In this document: positions 35,579-44,865 of the stretch, piece after piece
Layout of the letters: every line of letters starts with the position of its first letter
Numbering within the stretch: the stretch's first letter is position 1
Assembly (NCBI GenBank): GCA_945879015.1
Contig: CAMCUO010000022.1
Coordinates: 1 to 44,998, forward strand
DNA: 44,998 nt
Direction: 5' to 3'
DNA from: Chitinophaga pinensis
GTDB lineage: Bacteria > Bacteroidota > Bacteroidia > 2-12-FULL-35-15
Made by a program: the position numbers and the translations under genes
Notes under the pieces: model-generated
What the model was told of the DNA's origin: nothing
Database searches by the model: none
What the model saw: the letters and a program-made list of their open reading frames with translations, nothing else

Positions 35579-37012
35579 CTAAGCAGTAATTTGCTGCATT
35601 TTTATGAATTCACGAATATCTGCCATTATTTTTTTAGCCAAATTATCCGCAGTTGTTTCACTTTCACTTTCCGAATAAATTCTGATAATCGCCTCTGTAT
35701 TGGATCTACGCAAATGCACCCACTCTTTATCAAATTCTATTTTTACACCATCAATTTTATTGATTGGCTGCTTTTTGTATTTCTCTTGAATGCTTTCTAA
35801 AATTGCATCTACATTTATTTCAGGAGTCAATTCAATTTTATTCTTTGAAATATGATAATCAGGATAACTAGAACGCAACATAGAACAACTCTTTCCATAT
35901 TTTGCTAAGTTTGATAAAAATAAAGCTATTCCAACCAAAGCGTCTCTTCCATAGTGTAATTCAGGTAAAATAATTCCACCATTTCCTTCACCTCCGATAA
36001 TCGCATTTGTCTCCTTCATCATTTTCACCACATTCACTTCACCCACAGCTGATGCACTGTATTTGCCATTGTGCTTTTCTGTTACATCGCGCAAAGCACG
36101 CGTAGAAGAAAGATTAGAAACCGTATTTCCTTTTTTGTTTGCTGCTTTTTCGGAAGGACTTCGTTTATTTAAGACATATTCTGCACAAGCAACCAAAGTA
36201 TATTCTTCACCAAACATTTCACCATCTTCACAAACTAAAGCCAAGCGGTCCACATCTGGATCTACTACAATTCCTAAATCAGCACCTTCTTTTTTTACTG
36301 CTTTTGCTATGTCTCGTAAATTTTCAGGTAGTGGTTCCGGATTGTGAGGAAATTCACCTGTTGGATCACAATACAATTCAATAACTTGATTGACTCCTAA
36401 TGCTTTTAACAACATTGGAAGAACAATTCCTCCAGTTGAGTTCACGCAATCAATCACCACTTTAAAATCTGCTTTTTTGATAGCTTCAACATCAACCAAT
36501 GACAAGCCTAATATTTTATCGATATGCTTTTGAAAATATGTATCGTCTTTTCTAACTTTTCCTAATGCATTTACTTCTACGAAAGTATATTTCTCATTGT
36601 CGGCAATATCCAATACTTCTGCCCCCTCTTGCTCGTTTATGAATTCGCCTTTTGAATTTAGTAGTTTAAGAGCATTCCATTGTTTTGGATTATGACTAGC
36701 TGTCAAAATAATTCCACCATCTGCATTTTCTTCTGGGACAGCAATTTCTACTGTCGGAGTAGTTGATAATCCAACATCTACAACATCCACACCCATTCCT
36801 TGCAAAGTTCCTAAAACCAAATTGTTTACCATTTCACCAGAAATACGGGCATCACGACCAACAACAATCTTAATTTTTTTCTTTTTTGCACTTTTAGCAA
36901 TAAAAGTGGCAAAAGCAGCAGTGAATTTCACAACATCAATGGGACTTAATCCTTCGCCTGGTTTTCCTCCAATTGTTCCTCTGATTCCTGAAATCGATTT
37001 AATTAATGTCAT
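35579..37012 (-). CDS. glmM: Phosphoglucosamine mutase / phosphohexomutase
   Basis: 477 residues. It interconverts glucosamine-6-phosphate and glucosamine-1-phosphate on the way to UDP-GlcNAc. Motifs of the alpha-D-phosphohexomutase family: SGIRGTIGG (8-16), VGRDARISGE (51-60), the phosphoserine loop TASHNPKQWN (Ser106), the Mg site DPDVDR (251-256), the sugar-binding GGEGNGG, and the phosphate-binding RRSNTEAIIRI. The Bacteroidota enzyme is often labelled GlmM, but phosphomannomutase activity cannot be excluded. It has its own -7 promoter. Confidence 0.9.
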   Translation of the reverse strand: MTLIKSISGIRGTIGGKPGEGLSPIDVVKFTAAFATFIAKSAKKKKIKIVVGRDARISGEMVNNLVLGTLQGMGVDVVDVGLSTTPTVEIAVPEENADGGIILTASHNPKQWNALKLLNSKGEFINEQEGAEVLDIADNEKYTFVEVNALGKVRKDDTYFQKHIDKILGLSLVDVEAIKKADFKVVIDCVNSTGGIVLPMLLKALGVNQVIELYCDPTGEFPHNPEPLPENLRDIAKAVKKEGADLGIVVDPDVDRLALVCEDGEMFGEEYTLVACAEYVLNKRSPSEKAANKKGNTVSNLSSTRALRDVTEKHNGKYSASAVGEVNVVKMMKETNAIIGGEGNGGIILPELHYGRDALVGIALFLSNLAKYGKSCSMLRSSYPDYHISKNKIELTPEINVDAILESIQEKYKKQPINKIDGVKIEFDKEWVHLRRSNTEAIIRIYSESESETTADNLAKKIMADIREFIKMQQITA

Positions 37013-37040
37013 ACTCTTGATTATCTATTTTTTAAGGCTA

Positions 37041-37048
37041 CAAAGATA
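37041..37048 (-). promoter_or_regulatory. -7 element for glmM
   Basis: TATCTTTG on the minus strand, 29 nt before the ATG at 37012. Confidence 0.55.
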
Positions 37049-37208
37049 CGGGTTTGCCACCAAATTTTAAGTAATTAATTCTAAACAATCAACAGATATC
37101 TGTTCAAAAGTATAGTTCATTTTTGAGCATTTTTTAGTACTTTCGCTTTAATTATTAAAATAGTCGGAATATTAGACTGTTTAGTGCAAATATTTAAATT
37201 TCTGATTG

Positions 37209-38621
37209 ATGAGTGAAGATTTTGGAGAAAACGAAAACAAAGGGGCGCAACATCTTTTAATATTGGTGGATCGCTTTGAGGAAATGATTAACAATAACAA
37301 GCAATATTTTTTTGATGCCGAAGAGTTAGAAGAAATTATTGATTATTATTTTGAGAAAAACAATTCTAAAAGAGCCTTGTCGGCCATCGACTTTGCTATA
37401 GGTCAATACCCTTTTTCAACTGTATTCTTGTTGAGAAAAGCACAAATTTACGCTGCAACAAATCAAAGCCAAAAAGCACTGGAAATTCTTTCCTATGTAG
37501 AAAGCATAGAGCCTTCAAATACAGAATTGTATATGACCAAAGGTTCCATTTATAGTCAGATGGGCTTAACCGATCAAGCAATTGAGAATTTTAAAAAGGC
37601 TGCTGAAAACGCTGAAGATATTGATGAGATTTATTTAGCAATGGCTTTTGAATTTGAAAATACTGCAAAATTTGATGATGCTATTTTCTATCTAAAAAAA
37701 GCAATTGATGCAAATCCAGAGAATGAAGTTGCATTGTACGAACTAGCTTTTTGTTATGAATTAAACGGACAATCAGAAGAAAGCATAAAATACTATTCCG
37801 ATTTTGTCGATAAGCATCCATATACATCAACTGCGTGGTTTAATTTAGGTGTTTCCTATAATCGCATGGGAATGTATGAAAAGGCAATTGATGCTTATGA
37901 TTATTCAATTGCCATTCAAGATGATTTTGCATCTGCTTATTTCAACAAGGCAAATTCATTAGCAAATTTAAATCGTTTGGATGAAGCCATTGATGTTTAT
38001 AAAGACACATTAAAGGTGGAAGATCCTGATGCGATTACGTTTTATTACATCGGTGAATGCTATGAAAAGAAAGAAGATTATGACCATTCATTGGTTTATT
38101 ATAACAAAGCAATCAAATTAAATCCACAATTGGCAGATGCTTGGTTAGGAATTGCAATTGTGTTGGATGCACAAGATAAAACAAGCGAAGGATTACATTA
38201 TGCTAAAAAAGCCATTGAAATAGACAAGACGAATGCTGAGTATTGGTATATCTATGGTGAGCTTCAACAAAAAATGCAATTTTATGAAGATGCCGAACTT
38301 TCTTTCAAAAAAGTAATTGAACTCGATCCCGATAATGCGGAGATTTGGTTGGATTATGCAAACTTGTTATTTGAGCAAGAAAATAAAAACGGTTCATTGG
38401 AAGTTTTAGCGGAAGGAATAAAACATCATCCACAAAATGCTGAATTACATTATCGTATTTCTGCTTGCTTGATGAGCATTGGACAAAAACAAGAAGCATT
38501 GAGCTTTTTACAAAGTGCATTAAAATTGAATTACGAAAAACATAACGAATTATTTGAATACTTGCCTCAATTGAAGGAGAATACTAGTATTACAGATTTG
38601 ATAGAGTCGTATAAGAAGTAA
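37209..38621 (+). CDS. Tetratricopeptide-repeat protein
   Basis: 470 residues, acidic, no signal peptide or membrane segment, so cytosolic. From about residue 45 to the end it is a near-continuous run of about ten to twelve TPR units; clear ones contain AFCYELNGQSEESIKYYSDF, LGVSYNRMGMYEKAIDAYDY and YFNKANSLANLNRLDEAIDV. TPR solenoids bind partner proteins; no enzymatic domain is present. The ATG at 37209 is preferred to the TTG one codon earlier. TACTTTCG at 37138-37145 is a near match to the -7 element. Confidence 0.88.
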   Translation: MSEDFGENENKGAQHLLILVDRFEEMINNNKQYFFDAEELEEIIDYYFEKNNSKRALSAIDFAIGQYPFSTVFLLRKAQIYAATNQSQKALEILSYVESIEPSNTELYMTKGSIYSQMGLTDQAIENFKKAAENAEDIDEIYLAMAFEFENTAKFDDAIFYLKKAIDANPENEVALYELAFCYELNGQSEESIKYYSDFVDKHPYTSTAWFNLGVSYNRMGMYEKAIDAYDYSIAIQDDFASAYFNKANSLANLNRLDEAIDVYKDTLKVEDPDAITFYYIGECYEKKEDYDHSLVYYNKAIKLNPQLADAWLGIAIVLDAQDKTSEGLHYAKKAIEIDKTNAEYWYIYGELQQKMQFYEDAELSFKKVIELDPDNAEIWLDYANLLFEQENKNGSLEVLAEGIKHHPQNAELHYRISACLMSIGQKQEALSFLQSALKLNYEKHNELFEYLPQLKENTSITDLIESYKK

Positions 38622-38706
38622 GTCTACAATTAAAAACAGTAGACAATAGACAAAGAAGAAAGTAGAAAACAAAAAATTAAGATAACAAAACTGATTAGAT
38701 TTCAGG

Positions 38707-38735
38707 ACGTCACTTCGAGCGGAGTCGAGAAGCGA
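38707..38735. repeat. Inverted copy of the TCGACTCCGCTCGAAGTGACG repeat
   Basis: ACGTCACTTCGAGCGGAGTC begins this copy, in the opposite orientation to those at 32945-33090, between the TPR gene and the ComA-like gene. Confidence 0.55.
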
Positions 38736-38778
38736 TGAAAGTTATCTACAACTAAGACTAAATTTATAAAAAACAACT

Positions 38779-39561
38779 ATGAATTTTCATTTACCACATA
38801 TTCCAGAACGTCAAGCAAAGCCTCGTAATAAAGGCTTAACAATGATGATGGATAAAGGACTAAGTATTCGCCAGGCAGAAGATTTTTTATCTGTTAGCGG
38901 ACATTTAACAGATATTGTTAAACTTGGATTTGGCACTTCTTTCGTTACACCCAATTTAGAACAAAAAATAAAATTGTACCGTGATGCTGGCATGAAAGTT
39001 TATGTTGGTGGAACATTGTTTGAAGCCTTTATAGTTCGTAACATGTTTGACGACTACATGAAACTATTGGATAAATTAAAGTTGGATTGTGCTGAAGTGT
39101 CTGATGGTTCAATTGTTATGCCTCACGATAAAAAATGTGAATACATTAGCACATTGGCAAAAAATTTCACTGTTTTTTCAGAAGTTGGTTCAAAAGAAGC
39201 TGGAATTATTATTCATCCTGCTATGTGGACGTCCATGATGAACAAAGAATTACAAGCTGGTTCTTGGAAAGTGATTGCAGAAGCACGTGAAAGTGGAAAT
39301 GTTGGAATTTATCGTGCAAATGGAAGTGCTCACACACTTTTAATAAATAAAATATTAGCAAAAGTAGCGAAAGATGCTATTCTTTGGGAAGCACCAATAA
39401 AAGCTCAACAAATATGGTTTTTAAAATTACTTGGTTCTGATGTGAACCTTGGAAATATTTCTTACGATGATGTAATTCCTTTAGAAACTTTACGTTTAGG
39501 CTTGCGTGGCGACACCTTCTTTAGTCATTTACCTGCCGAATTTAAAAAGGCTAACGAATAA
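38779..39561 (+). CDS. Phosphosulfolactate synthase-like protein (ComA family)
   Basis: 260 residues. ComA adds sulfite to phosphoenolpyruvate to give phosphosulfolactate, first step of the archaeal coenzyme M route. Conserved family motifs are present across the length: RNKGLTMMMDKG (17-28), VKLGFGTS, YVGGTLFE, AEVSDGSIVMPHDKK, FSEVGSK, IAEARESGNVGIY, WEAPIKAQQIWF, GSDVNLGNI and LETLRLGLRGDTF. Coenzyme M itself is not expected here; in this phylum the product may feed sulfonate metabolism, but this is inference. The following rhodanese gene is 30 nt downstream, which gives a weak sulfur context. Confidence 0.88.
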   Translation: MNFHLPHIPERQAKPRNKGLTMMMDKGLSIRQAEDFLSVSGHLTDIVKLGFGTSFVTPNLEQKIKLYRDAGMKVYVGGTLFEAFIVRNMFDDYMKLLDKLKLDCAEVSDGSIVMPHDKKCEYISTLAKNFTVFSEVGSKEAGIIIHPAMWTSMMNKELQAGSWKVIAEARESGNVGIYRANGSAHTLLINKILAKVAKDAILWEAPIKAQQIWFLKLLGSDVNLGNISYDDVIPLETLRLGLRGDTFFSHLPAEFKKANE

Positions 39562-39591
39562 TATTTATTTCAATAAAAAAGCAAAAAAGAA

Positions 39592-39906
39592 ATGAAAGAA
39601 GTAACTGTATCCGAATTAAAAAAGCTGAAAGACAGCCAAGCAGATTTTCAATTAATTGATGTTCGCGAAGAACATGAATTAGAAATTTGTGAAATTGGTG
39701 GAATCCATATTGCTATGAGTGAAGTAATGGAGAATTTGGATAAAATTTCAAAAGATAAACAAGTAATTATTCATTGCAGAAGTGGTGCTCGCTCTGGAGC
39801 TATTTGTCAAGCTTTAGAAGCAAATGGATTTAGTAATGTCTACAACCTAAAAGGTGGAATCATTGCATGGTCTGCCGAAATTGATCCTTCTATTACAAAA
39901 TATTAA
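39592..39906 (+). CDS. Single-domain rhodanese-like sulfurtransferase
   Basis: 104 residues, one rhodanese module without signal peptide. LIDVREEHELE (21-31) and the active-site loop HCRSGARS with the persulfide cysteine at 62, followed by the terminal NLKGGIIAW. Single-domain rhodaneses (GlpE/PspE type) move sulfane sulfur to thiols or cyanide. The loop length of six residues after Cys favours sulfur over phosphate substrates. It sits between the ComA-like gene and the DedA gene with short gaps (30 and 9 nt), suggesting an operon. Confidence 0.9.
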   Translation: MKEVTVSELKKLKDSQADFQLIDVREEHELEICEIGGIHIAMSEVMENLDKISKDKQVIIHCRSGARSGAICQALEANGFSNVYNLKGGIIAWSAEIDPSITKY

Positions 39907-39915
39907 ACGCTTCTT

Positions 39916-40554
39916 ATGTTAGAATTATTTCATCACCTATTGCCACCTGATTTTGATTGGCTTTTTCTGCACTATAGTGATACCATTTATATTATTCTGT
40001 TTGCTGTGATTTTTATAGAAACAGGATTAGTCATTATGCCATTCTTGCCTGGCGATTCGCTTCTTTTTTTAGCTGGACTATCTGCTCGTGCTGGATATTT
40101 AGATATGACTTTTCTAATTCTTTTGCTTCTTACGGCAGCTATCTTAGGCGACAATTTCAATTATTGGATTGGCCGTAAAATTGGACTCAAAATGTTCAAT
40201 TTAAAAATTGGCGCTAGAGTTTTAGTGAAACAGGAATACCTGGATAAAACACATGCATTTTTTGAAAAGCACGGCACAAAAGCAATCATTTTAGCGCGTT
40301 TCGTTCCTTTCATTCGCACATTTGCCCCTTTTGCTGCCGGTGTTGGAAAAATGGATTACAAACGATTTTTCTTATTTGATGTTTTAGGTGGTTTTTTATG
40401 GATTGTTGGATTAAGCACTGCAGGCTACCTCTTAGGAAATATTGATTTTATCAAAAATCATGTGGATTTAGTTTGTATCGCAATTGTTTTAATCTCTGTA
40501 CTTCCTATTGTGTTTCAATTCCTTAAAGCAAAATATAGTAAAACAAAATCATAA
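39916..40554 (+). CDS. DedA-family membrane protein
   Basis: 212 residues, inner-membrane protein of the DedA/VTT superfamily. Motifs: FIETGLVIMPFLPGDSLLFL (about 33-52), GDNFNYWIGRKIG (75-87), ILARFVPFIRTFAPFAAGVG (about 116-135, with the conserved arginines and prolines of the re-entrant loop) and a C-terminal membrane segment. The family includes lipid scramblases and undecaprenyl-phosphate flippases; which lipid this one moves is unknown. It begins 9 nt after the rhodanese gene. Confidence 0.92.
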   Translation: MLELFHHLLPPDFDWLFLHYSDTIYIILFAVIFIETGLVIMPFLPGDSLLFLAGLSARAGYLDMTFLILLLLTAAILGDNFNYWIGRKIGLKMFNLKIGARVLVKQEYLDKTHAFFEKHGTKAIILARFVPFIRTFAPFAAGVGKMDYKRFFLFDVLGGFLWIVGLSTAGYLLGNIDFIKNHVDLVCIAIVLISVLPIVFQFLKAKYSKTKS

Positions 40555-40579
40555 AATAATTTTGTTGCATCAAAATATT

Positions 40580-40647
40580 TTATACCTTTAAGTATAATAC
40601 CTTTTAGTATAATACCTTTTAGTATAATACCATTTAGTATAAAAATA
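40580..40647. repeat. 15-bp tandem repeat immediately upstream of the ATPase gene
   Basis: Units AGTATAATACCTTTT at 40591 and 40606, AGTATAATACCATTT at 40621, with partial units before (from 40580) and after (AGTATAAAA at 40636, running into the ATG at 40648). Each unit contains TACCTTTT or TACCATTT, close to the -7 consensus TAnnTTTG. The region could thus hold several overlapping promoters or a regulator array. Copy number could change by slippage. Confidence 0.75.
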
Positions 40648-41793
40648 ATGAAAGACTCACCCTTCACCTACGGAACCACAGTTAGTGTCAATTCCTTTAC
40701 CAATAGAGAAAAGGAAGCAGAAAAACTACGAAGTAATCTCGTTTACGGAATCAACACTACTATTATTTCGCCCAGACGCTGGGGAAAATCTTCGCTCGTA
40801 GAAAAAGTAATTTTCGATATTAATAAGAAAGAAAAGAACGTAAAAACAATCATCATTGATTTATTTTCTGTCAGCACCGAAGAAGAATTTCTAGAACTAT
40901 TTGCTCGCGAAGTCATAAAAGCCTCTTCTACCAAATGGCAGGAATGGATGGCAACTGGTAAAGAGTTCTTTAAAAAACTAATTCCGAAATTTAATGTTGG
41001 GTTCGATGACGCTGATTTTAGTCTAAGCTTCGATATAAAAGAATTAAAAAAACATAGTCACGAAATACTTGACCTTCCTGAATTAATCGCTAAAAAGAAA
41101 GGCATTAAGTTTATTATTTGTCTGGACGAATTTCAAAACCTTTCCTACTTTTCAGGATATACAGAACTAGAAAAGAAAATGCGCGCATCGTGGCAGCGCC
41201 AAAGAAATGTAACGTATTGCTTGTATGGCAGTAAACGTAACATGATGAGTCATATTTTTAATAGTCCGTCCAAACCCTTCTACCGTTTTGGCGATATCAT
41301 GCTCCTTCCAAAAATAGAAACAAGTAAATGGGTGAAATTTATTTGCAAAAGTTTTGAAACTTCAGGGAAACAAATTCCAGAAAACATTGCAATAAAAATA
41401 CCAGAATTGATGAAAAATCATTCTTGGTATGTCCAACAATTGGCTCATTATACTTGGAACATGACGTCAAAGAAAGCAACAGAAGTTGAGATAAATGCTG
41501 CTTTAAAAGAGCTCATTCAAGCAAACAGTCCGCTTTATCAAAAAGAAGTAGAAAGTATTAGCGGTACACAATTAAATCTTTTAAAAGCAATTGCAAAAGA
41601 AGAAACAAAATTCACGAGCACAGCAGTGATGCAAAACTATAACTTAGGAACACCACGCAACGTAAGTAAAAACAAAGACATTCTCATCAACAACGATTTG
41701 ATTCATGAGCTAAATGGTGTTTACGAATTCCTTGATCCAGCTTTTGAATTGTGGTTCAAAAAACAATTTTTTAATCAATCATACATTAAATAA
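40648..41793 (+). CDS. AAA ATPase with C-terminal winged-helix-like domain
   Basis: 381 residues, cytosolic. The N-terminal ATPase domain resembles archaeal ATPase_2-type STAND-like NTPases: Walker A SPRRWGKSSL (41-50), Walker B FIICLDEFQN (155-164), and a sensor-like CLYGSKRNMM. A helical lid follows (about 215-290), then a probable winged-helix region (about 300-381: LLKAIAKEETKFTSTAVM, NKDILINNDLIHELNGVYEF). Proteins of this build occur singly in bacteria and archaea with poorly known roles, some linked to stress or mobile elements. The stop is one nt before the aroE ATG, so the two are likely coupled. Preceded by the 15-bp tandem repeat. Confidence 0.8.
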   Translation: MKDSPFTYGTTVSVNSFTNREKEAEKLRSNLVYGINTTIISPRRWGKSSLVEKVIFDINKKEKNVKTIIIDLFSVSTEEEFLELFAREVIKASSTKWQEWMATGKEFFKKLIPKFNVGFDDADFSLSFDIKELKKHSHEILDLPELIAKKKGIKFIICLDEFQNLSYFSGYTELEKKMRASWQRQRNVTYCLYGSKRNMMSHIFNSPSKPFYRFGDIMLLPKIETSKWVKFICKSFETSGKQIPENIAIKIPELMKNHSWYVQQLAHYTWNMTSKKATEVEINAALKELIQANSPLYQKEVESISGTQLNLLKAIAKEETKFTSTAVMQNYNLGTPRNVSKNKDILINNDLIHELNGVYEFLDPAFELWFKKQFFNQSYIK

Positions 41794-41794
41794 A

Positions 41795-42541
41795 ATGGCG
41801 AATTCGTACGGATTGATTGGTTATCCACTCTCCCACTCTTTTTCTAAAAAGTACTTTACAGAGAAATTTGAAAAAGAAAATATTCTTGATTGTGAATTCA
41901 ATGCTTTTTCAATTGAGAAAATTGAATTATTACCGCAATTAGTAAAAGATAATCCAACTTTAAAAGGCTTAAGTGTTACTATTCCTTATAAAGAAAGTGT
42001 CATTCCTTTTTTGGATGAATTGGATGCAACAGCAAAAAAAATCGGAGCTGTCAATTGTATTAAAATTTCAGTAGGCAAACTTATTGGTTACAATACAGAT
42101 GCTTTTGGTTTCAGACAATCCATCAAACCTTTTTTAGAATCACATCATGAAAGAGCTTTGATTTTTGGGACTGGTGGAGCTTCAAAGGCAGTAGAATATA
42201 TTTTAAGTGAAATCGGGATTGATTGTCATTTCGTTGCAAGAAACAAGTCAAAAGTAAAAAGTCAAAAAGTGTTTGAATACGAAGAAGTAAATGAAAATAT
42301 GCTGAATGCATTCAAGCTCATAATAAATGCAACGCCATTGGGCATGTTTCCTAATGTTGATACTTGTCCTGCTATTCCTTACCAATTTATTTCATCTTCA
42401 CATCTTTTGTACGACTTAGTATACAATCCAGTTGAAACAAAATTTCTTAAAAAAGGAAAATCAAAAGGTGCAGGTATTGTAAATGGTTTTTCTATGCTTC
42501 AACATCAAGCCGAAGAAGCTTGGAGAATTTGGAATAAATAA
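41795..42541 (+). CDS. aroE: Shikimate dehydrogenase
   Basis: 248 residues from the ATG at 41795; the frame is open upstream within the ATPase gene, but homology begins here. It reduces 3-dehydroshikimate with NADPH in aromatic amino-acid synthesis. Motifs: GLIGYPLSHSFSKKYF (substrate-binding Ser pair), VTIPYKESV (catalytic Lys), IGAVNCI, YNTDAFGF (catalytic Asp), the nucleotide-binding IFGTGGASKAV, INATPLGM, DLVYNPVETKFLK and NGFSMLQHQA. Slightly shorter than the E. coli enzyme, as common in this phylum. Confidence 0.95.
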   Translation: MANSYGLIGYPLSHSFSKKYFTEKFEKENILDCEFNAFSIEKIELLPQLVKDNPTLKGLSVTIPYKESVIPFLDELDATAKKIGAVNCIKISVGKLIGYNTDAFGFRQSIKPFLESHHERALIFGTGGASKAVEYILSEIGIDCHFVARNKSKVKSQKVFEYEEVNENMLNAFKLIINATPLGMFPNVDTCPAIPYQFISSSHLLYDLVYNPVETKFLKKGKSKGAGIVNGFSMLQHQAEEAWRIWNK

Positions 42542-42642
42542 TTTTTTGCACATGCCAAAAGCATGTCCTTTTAAATCATAAACAAACGCCTACACAAGTA
42601 AAAAATTATTTTTATCATAACAATCATAAAGATCTGCGCCTG

Positions 42643-42658
42643 CCTGCCTGCAGGCAGG
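42643..42658. repeat. Perfect 16-bp palindrome upstream of uvrB
   Basis: CCTGCCTGCAGGCAGG, GC-rich in an AT-rich spacer, preceded by GATCTGCGC. The GATCTGCGC 9-mer also occurs at 14478-14486 after the phosphatase gene, so this belongs to a dispersed repeat. The rest of the spacer (42542-42708) shows nothing else. Confidence 0.6.
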
Positions 42659-42708
42659 TTTCAATTGTCATCAATTAGGATAGGAATTTTCCTTAAATTT
42701 ACAATTCT

Positions 42709-44733
42709 ATGGAATTCAAAATCATTTCCGACTTTCAACCTACAGGCGATCAACCAACGGCGATCAAACAATTGGTTGATGGTGTAAATAGCAATTTGCC
42801 AGCTCAGACTTTATTGGGTGTTACTGGTTCGGGAAAAACTTTTACCATTGCTAACGTAATTGAACAAACAGGAAGGCCAACTTTAATTTTAAGTCACAAT
42901 AAAACACTAGCTGCTCAACTATATGGAGAGTTCAAGCAATTTTTTCCAAACAATGCTGTTGAATATTTTGTAAGCTATTACGATTATTATCAACCTGAAG
43001 CATTTCTTCCTAGTTCAAATACATACATCGAAAAAGATTTAGCCATCAACGATGAAATAGAAAAGTTGCGATTAAGTACAACTTCTTCGCTTCTTTCAGG
43101 AAGACGTGATGTGATTGTAGTTTCTTCTGTTTCTTGTATTTATGGTATTGGAAATCCTATAGAATTTAGAAGCAATGTAATCAATATTAAAAAAGGTGAA
43201 ATTATTTCTAGAAATAAATTTCTTCATCGTTTAGTAGAAAGTTTGTATTCCAGAACAACAGAAGATTTTCTAAGAGGAAATTTTCGTGTAAAAGGCGATA
43301 CAGTTGATATTAATTTAGCTTATGCAGATGTTTCGCTCAGAGTTTCTTTTTGGGATGATGAAATTGAAGAAATAGAATACTTTGAAACTAGCACAGGGAA
43401 AAGCACAGAGAAGTTGGATGCTGTGACTATTTATCCCGCAAACATTTTTGTAACGAGTCCGGAAACCATGAAAAGCGCCATTCATCAAATTCAAGATGAT
43501 ATGGTAAAACAAGTCGACTACTTTAAAGAGATTGGAAAACATTTAGAAGCAAAAAGATTAGAAGACAGAGTTACATATGATTTAGAGATGATGCGTGAAT
43601 TAGGTTATTGCTCCGGAATAGAAAATTATTCTCGCTATTTTGATAATCGTTCACCTGGTTCTCGACCCTTTTGTTTATTAGATTATTTCCCGGATGATTT
43701 TTTAATGGTCATTGATGAAAGCCATGTAACGCTTCCGCAAATTCGTGCTATGTATGGTGGAGACCGTTCGAGAAAAGTGAATCTGGTTGATTATGGATTC
43801 CGTTTGCCAGCTGCCATGGATAATCGTCCCTTAAAATTTGAAGAGTTCGAAGCAATGATTCACCAATTAATTTACGTTAGCGCAACTCCTGCTGAATACG
43901 AATTAACTAGGTCTGAAGGAATTGTTGCCGAGCAAGTCATTCGTCCGACTGGCCTACTCGATCCAATCATCGAAGTTCGACCAAGTATTAATCAGATTGA
44001 TGATTTACTGGAAGAGATTGATAAAGTTGCGAAACGTGATGAGCGTATTTTAGTAACAACACTCACAAAACGTATGGCTGAAGAACTTCAGAAATACATG
44101 CTGAACATCGGAATCCGTTGTAGATATATTCATTCAGAAGTAGACACTTTAGAACGTGTTGAGATTTTACGTGATTTGCGATTAGGAAAATTTGATGTAT
44201 TAATTGGAATCAATTTATTAAGAGAAGGATTGGATTTGCCAGAAGTTTCATTGGTAGCCATTTTAGATGCGGACAAAGAAGGCTTTTTACGTTCGGACAG
44301 AGCATTAACACAAACTTCTGGAAGAGCAGCAAGAAACATCAATGGAAGAGTAATTATGTATGCCGATAAAATTACAGGTTCTATGCAACGAACTATTGAT
44401 GAAACTGAAAGAAGAAGACAAAAACAAATTGCTTATAACCTTAACAACAATTTAGTTCCTACCGCCTTAAATAAATCAAAAGAATCCATTTACGGACAAA
44501 CGACTGTAATTGTAGATTCAAAAGGAAATTTAGCGAGACCGTATATAGAAAATGAGCAAATAAATTATGCGGCCGATCCAGTAGTTCAATACATGAGCAA
44601 AGAAGAACTTCAAAAAGCCATCAATAAAACCCGCAAAGCAATGGATGTTGCAGCTAAAGAATTTGATTTTGCTGAGGCTGCACGATTAAGAGATGAAATG
44701 TTCGCTCTTGAGAAATTATTTTCTAACAAGTAA
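42709..44733 (+). CDS. uvrB: Excinuclease ABC subunit B
   Basis: 674 residues. DNA damage-verifying helicase of nucleotide excision repair, acting with UvrA and UvrC. Walker A GVTGSGKT (37-44), the damage-probing beta-hairpin region with YVSYYDYYQPEAFLP-like FVSYYDYYQPEAFLPSSNTY (from 87), Walker B VIDESHV (334-340), the motif V-VI region GINLLREGLDLPEVSLVA and QTSGRAARNINGRV, and a C-terminal UVR domain (about 635-670, FAEAARLRDEM-like) that contacts UvrC. Full length and intact. Confidence 0.97.
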   Translation: MEFKIISDFQPTGDQPTAIKQLVDGVNSNLPAQTLLGVTGSGKTFTIANVIEQTGRPTLILSHNKTLAAQLYGEFKQFFPNNAVEYFVSYYDYYQPEAFLPSSNTYIEKDLAINDEIEKLRLSTTSSLLSGRRDVIVVSSVSCIYGIGNPIEFRSNVINIKKGEIISRNKFLHRLVESLYSRTTEDFLRGNFRVKGDTVDINLAYADVSLRVSFWDDEIEEIEYFETSTGKSTEKLDAVTIYPANIFVTSPETMKSAIHQIQDDMVKQVDYFKEIGKHLEAKRLEDRVTYDLEMMRELGYCSGIENYSRYFDNRSPGSRPFCLLDYFPDDFLMVIDESHVTLPQIRAMYGGDRSRKVNLVDYGFRLPAAMDNRPLKFEEFEAMIHQLIYVSATPAEYELTRSEGIVAEQVIRPTGLLDPIIEVRPSINQIDDLLEEIDKVAKRDERILVTTLTKRMAEELQKYMLNIGIRCRYIHSEVDTLERVEILRDLRLGKFDVLIGINLLREGLDLPEVSLVAILDADKEGFLRSDRALTQTSGRAARNINGRVIMYADKITGSMQRTIDETERRRQKQIAYNLNNNLVPTALNKSKESIYGQTTVIVDSKGNLARPYIENEQINYAADPVVQYMSKEELQKAINKTRKAMDVAAKEFDFAEAARLRDEMFALEKLFSNK

Positions 44734-44865
44734 TTGTGCTTAAGTTTTCCTTTTTGCTTAATATCTTCTAAGATTACTCCTAAGTCCTTACTGATAAGAT
44801 TAATGATTAACGTCTACTCTTTAATGCCATTAAAGAATGACGATATTATGGGTCAGGTATAAAAG

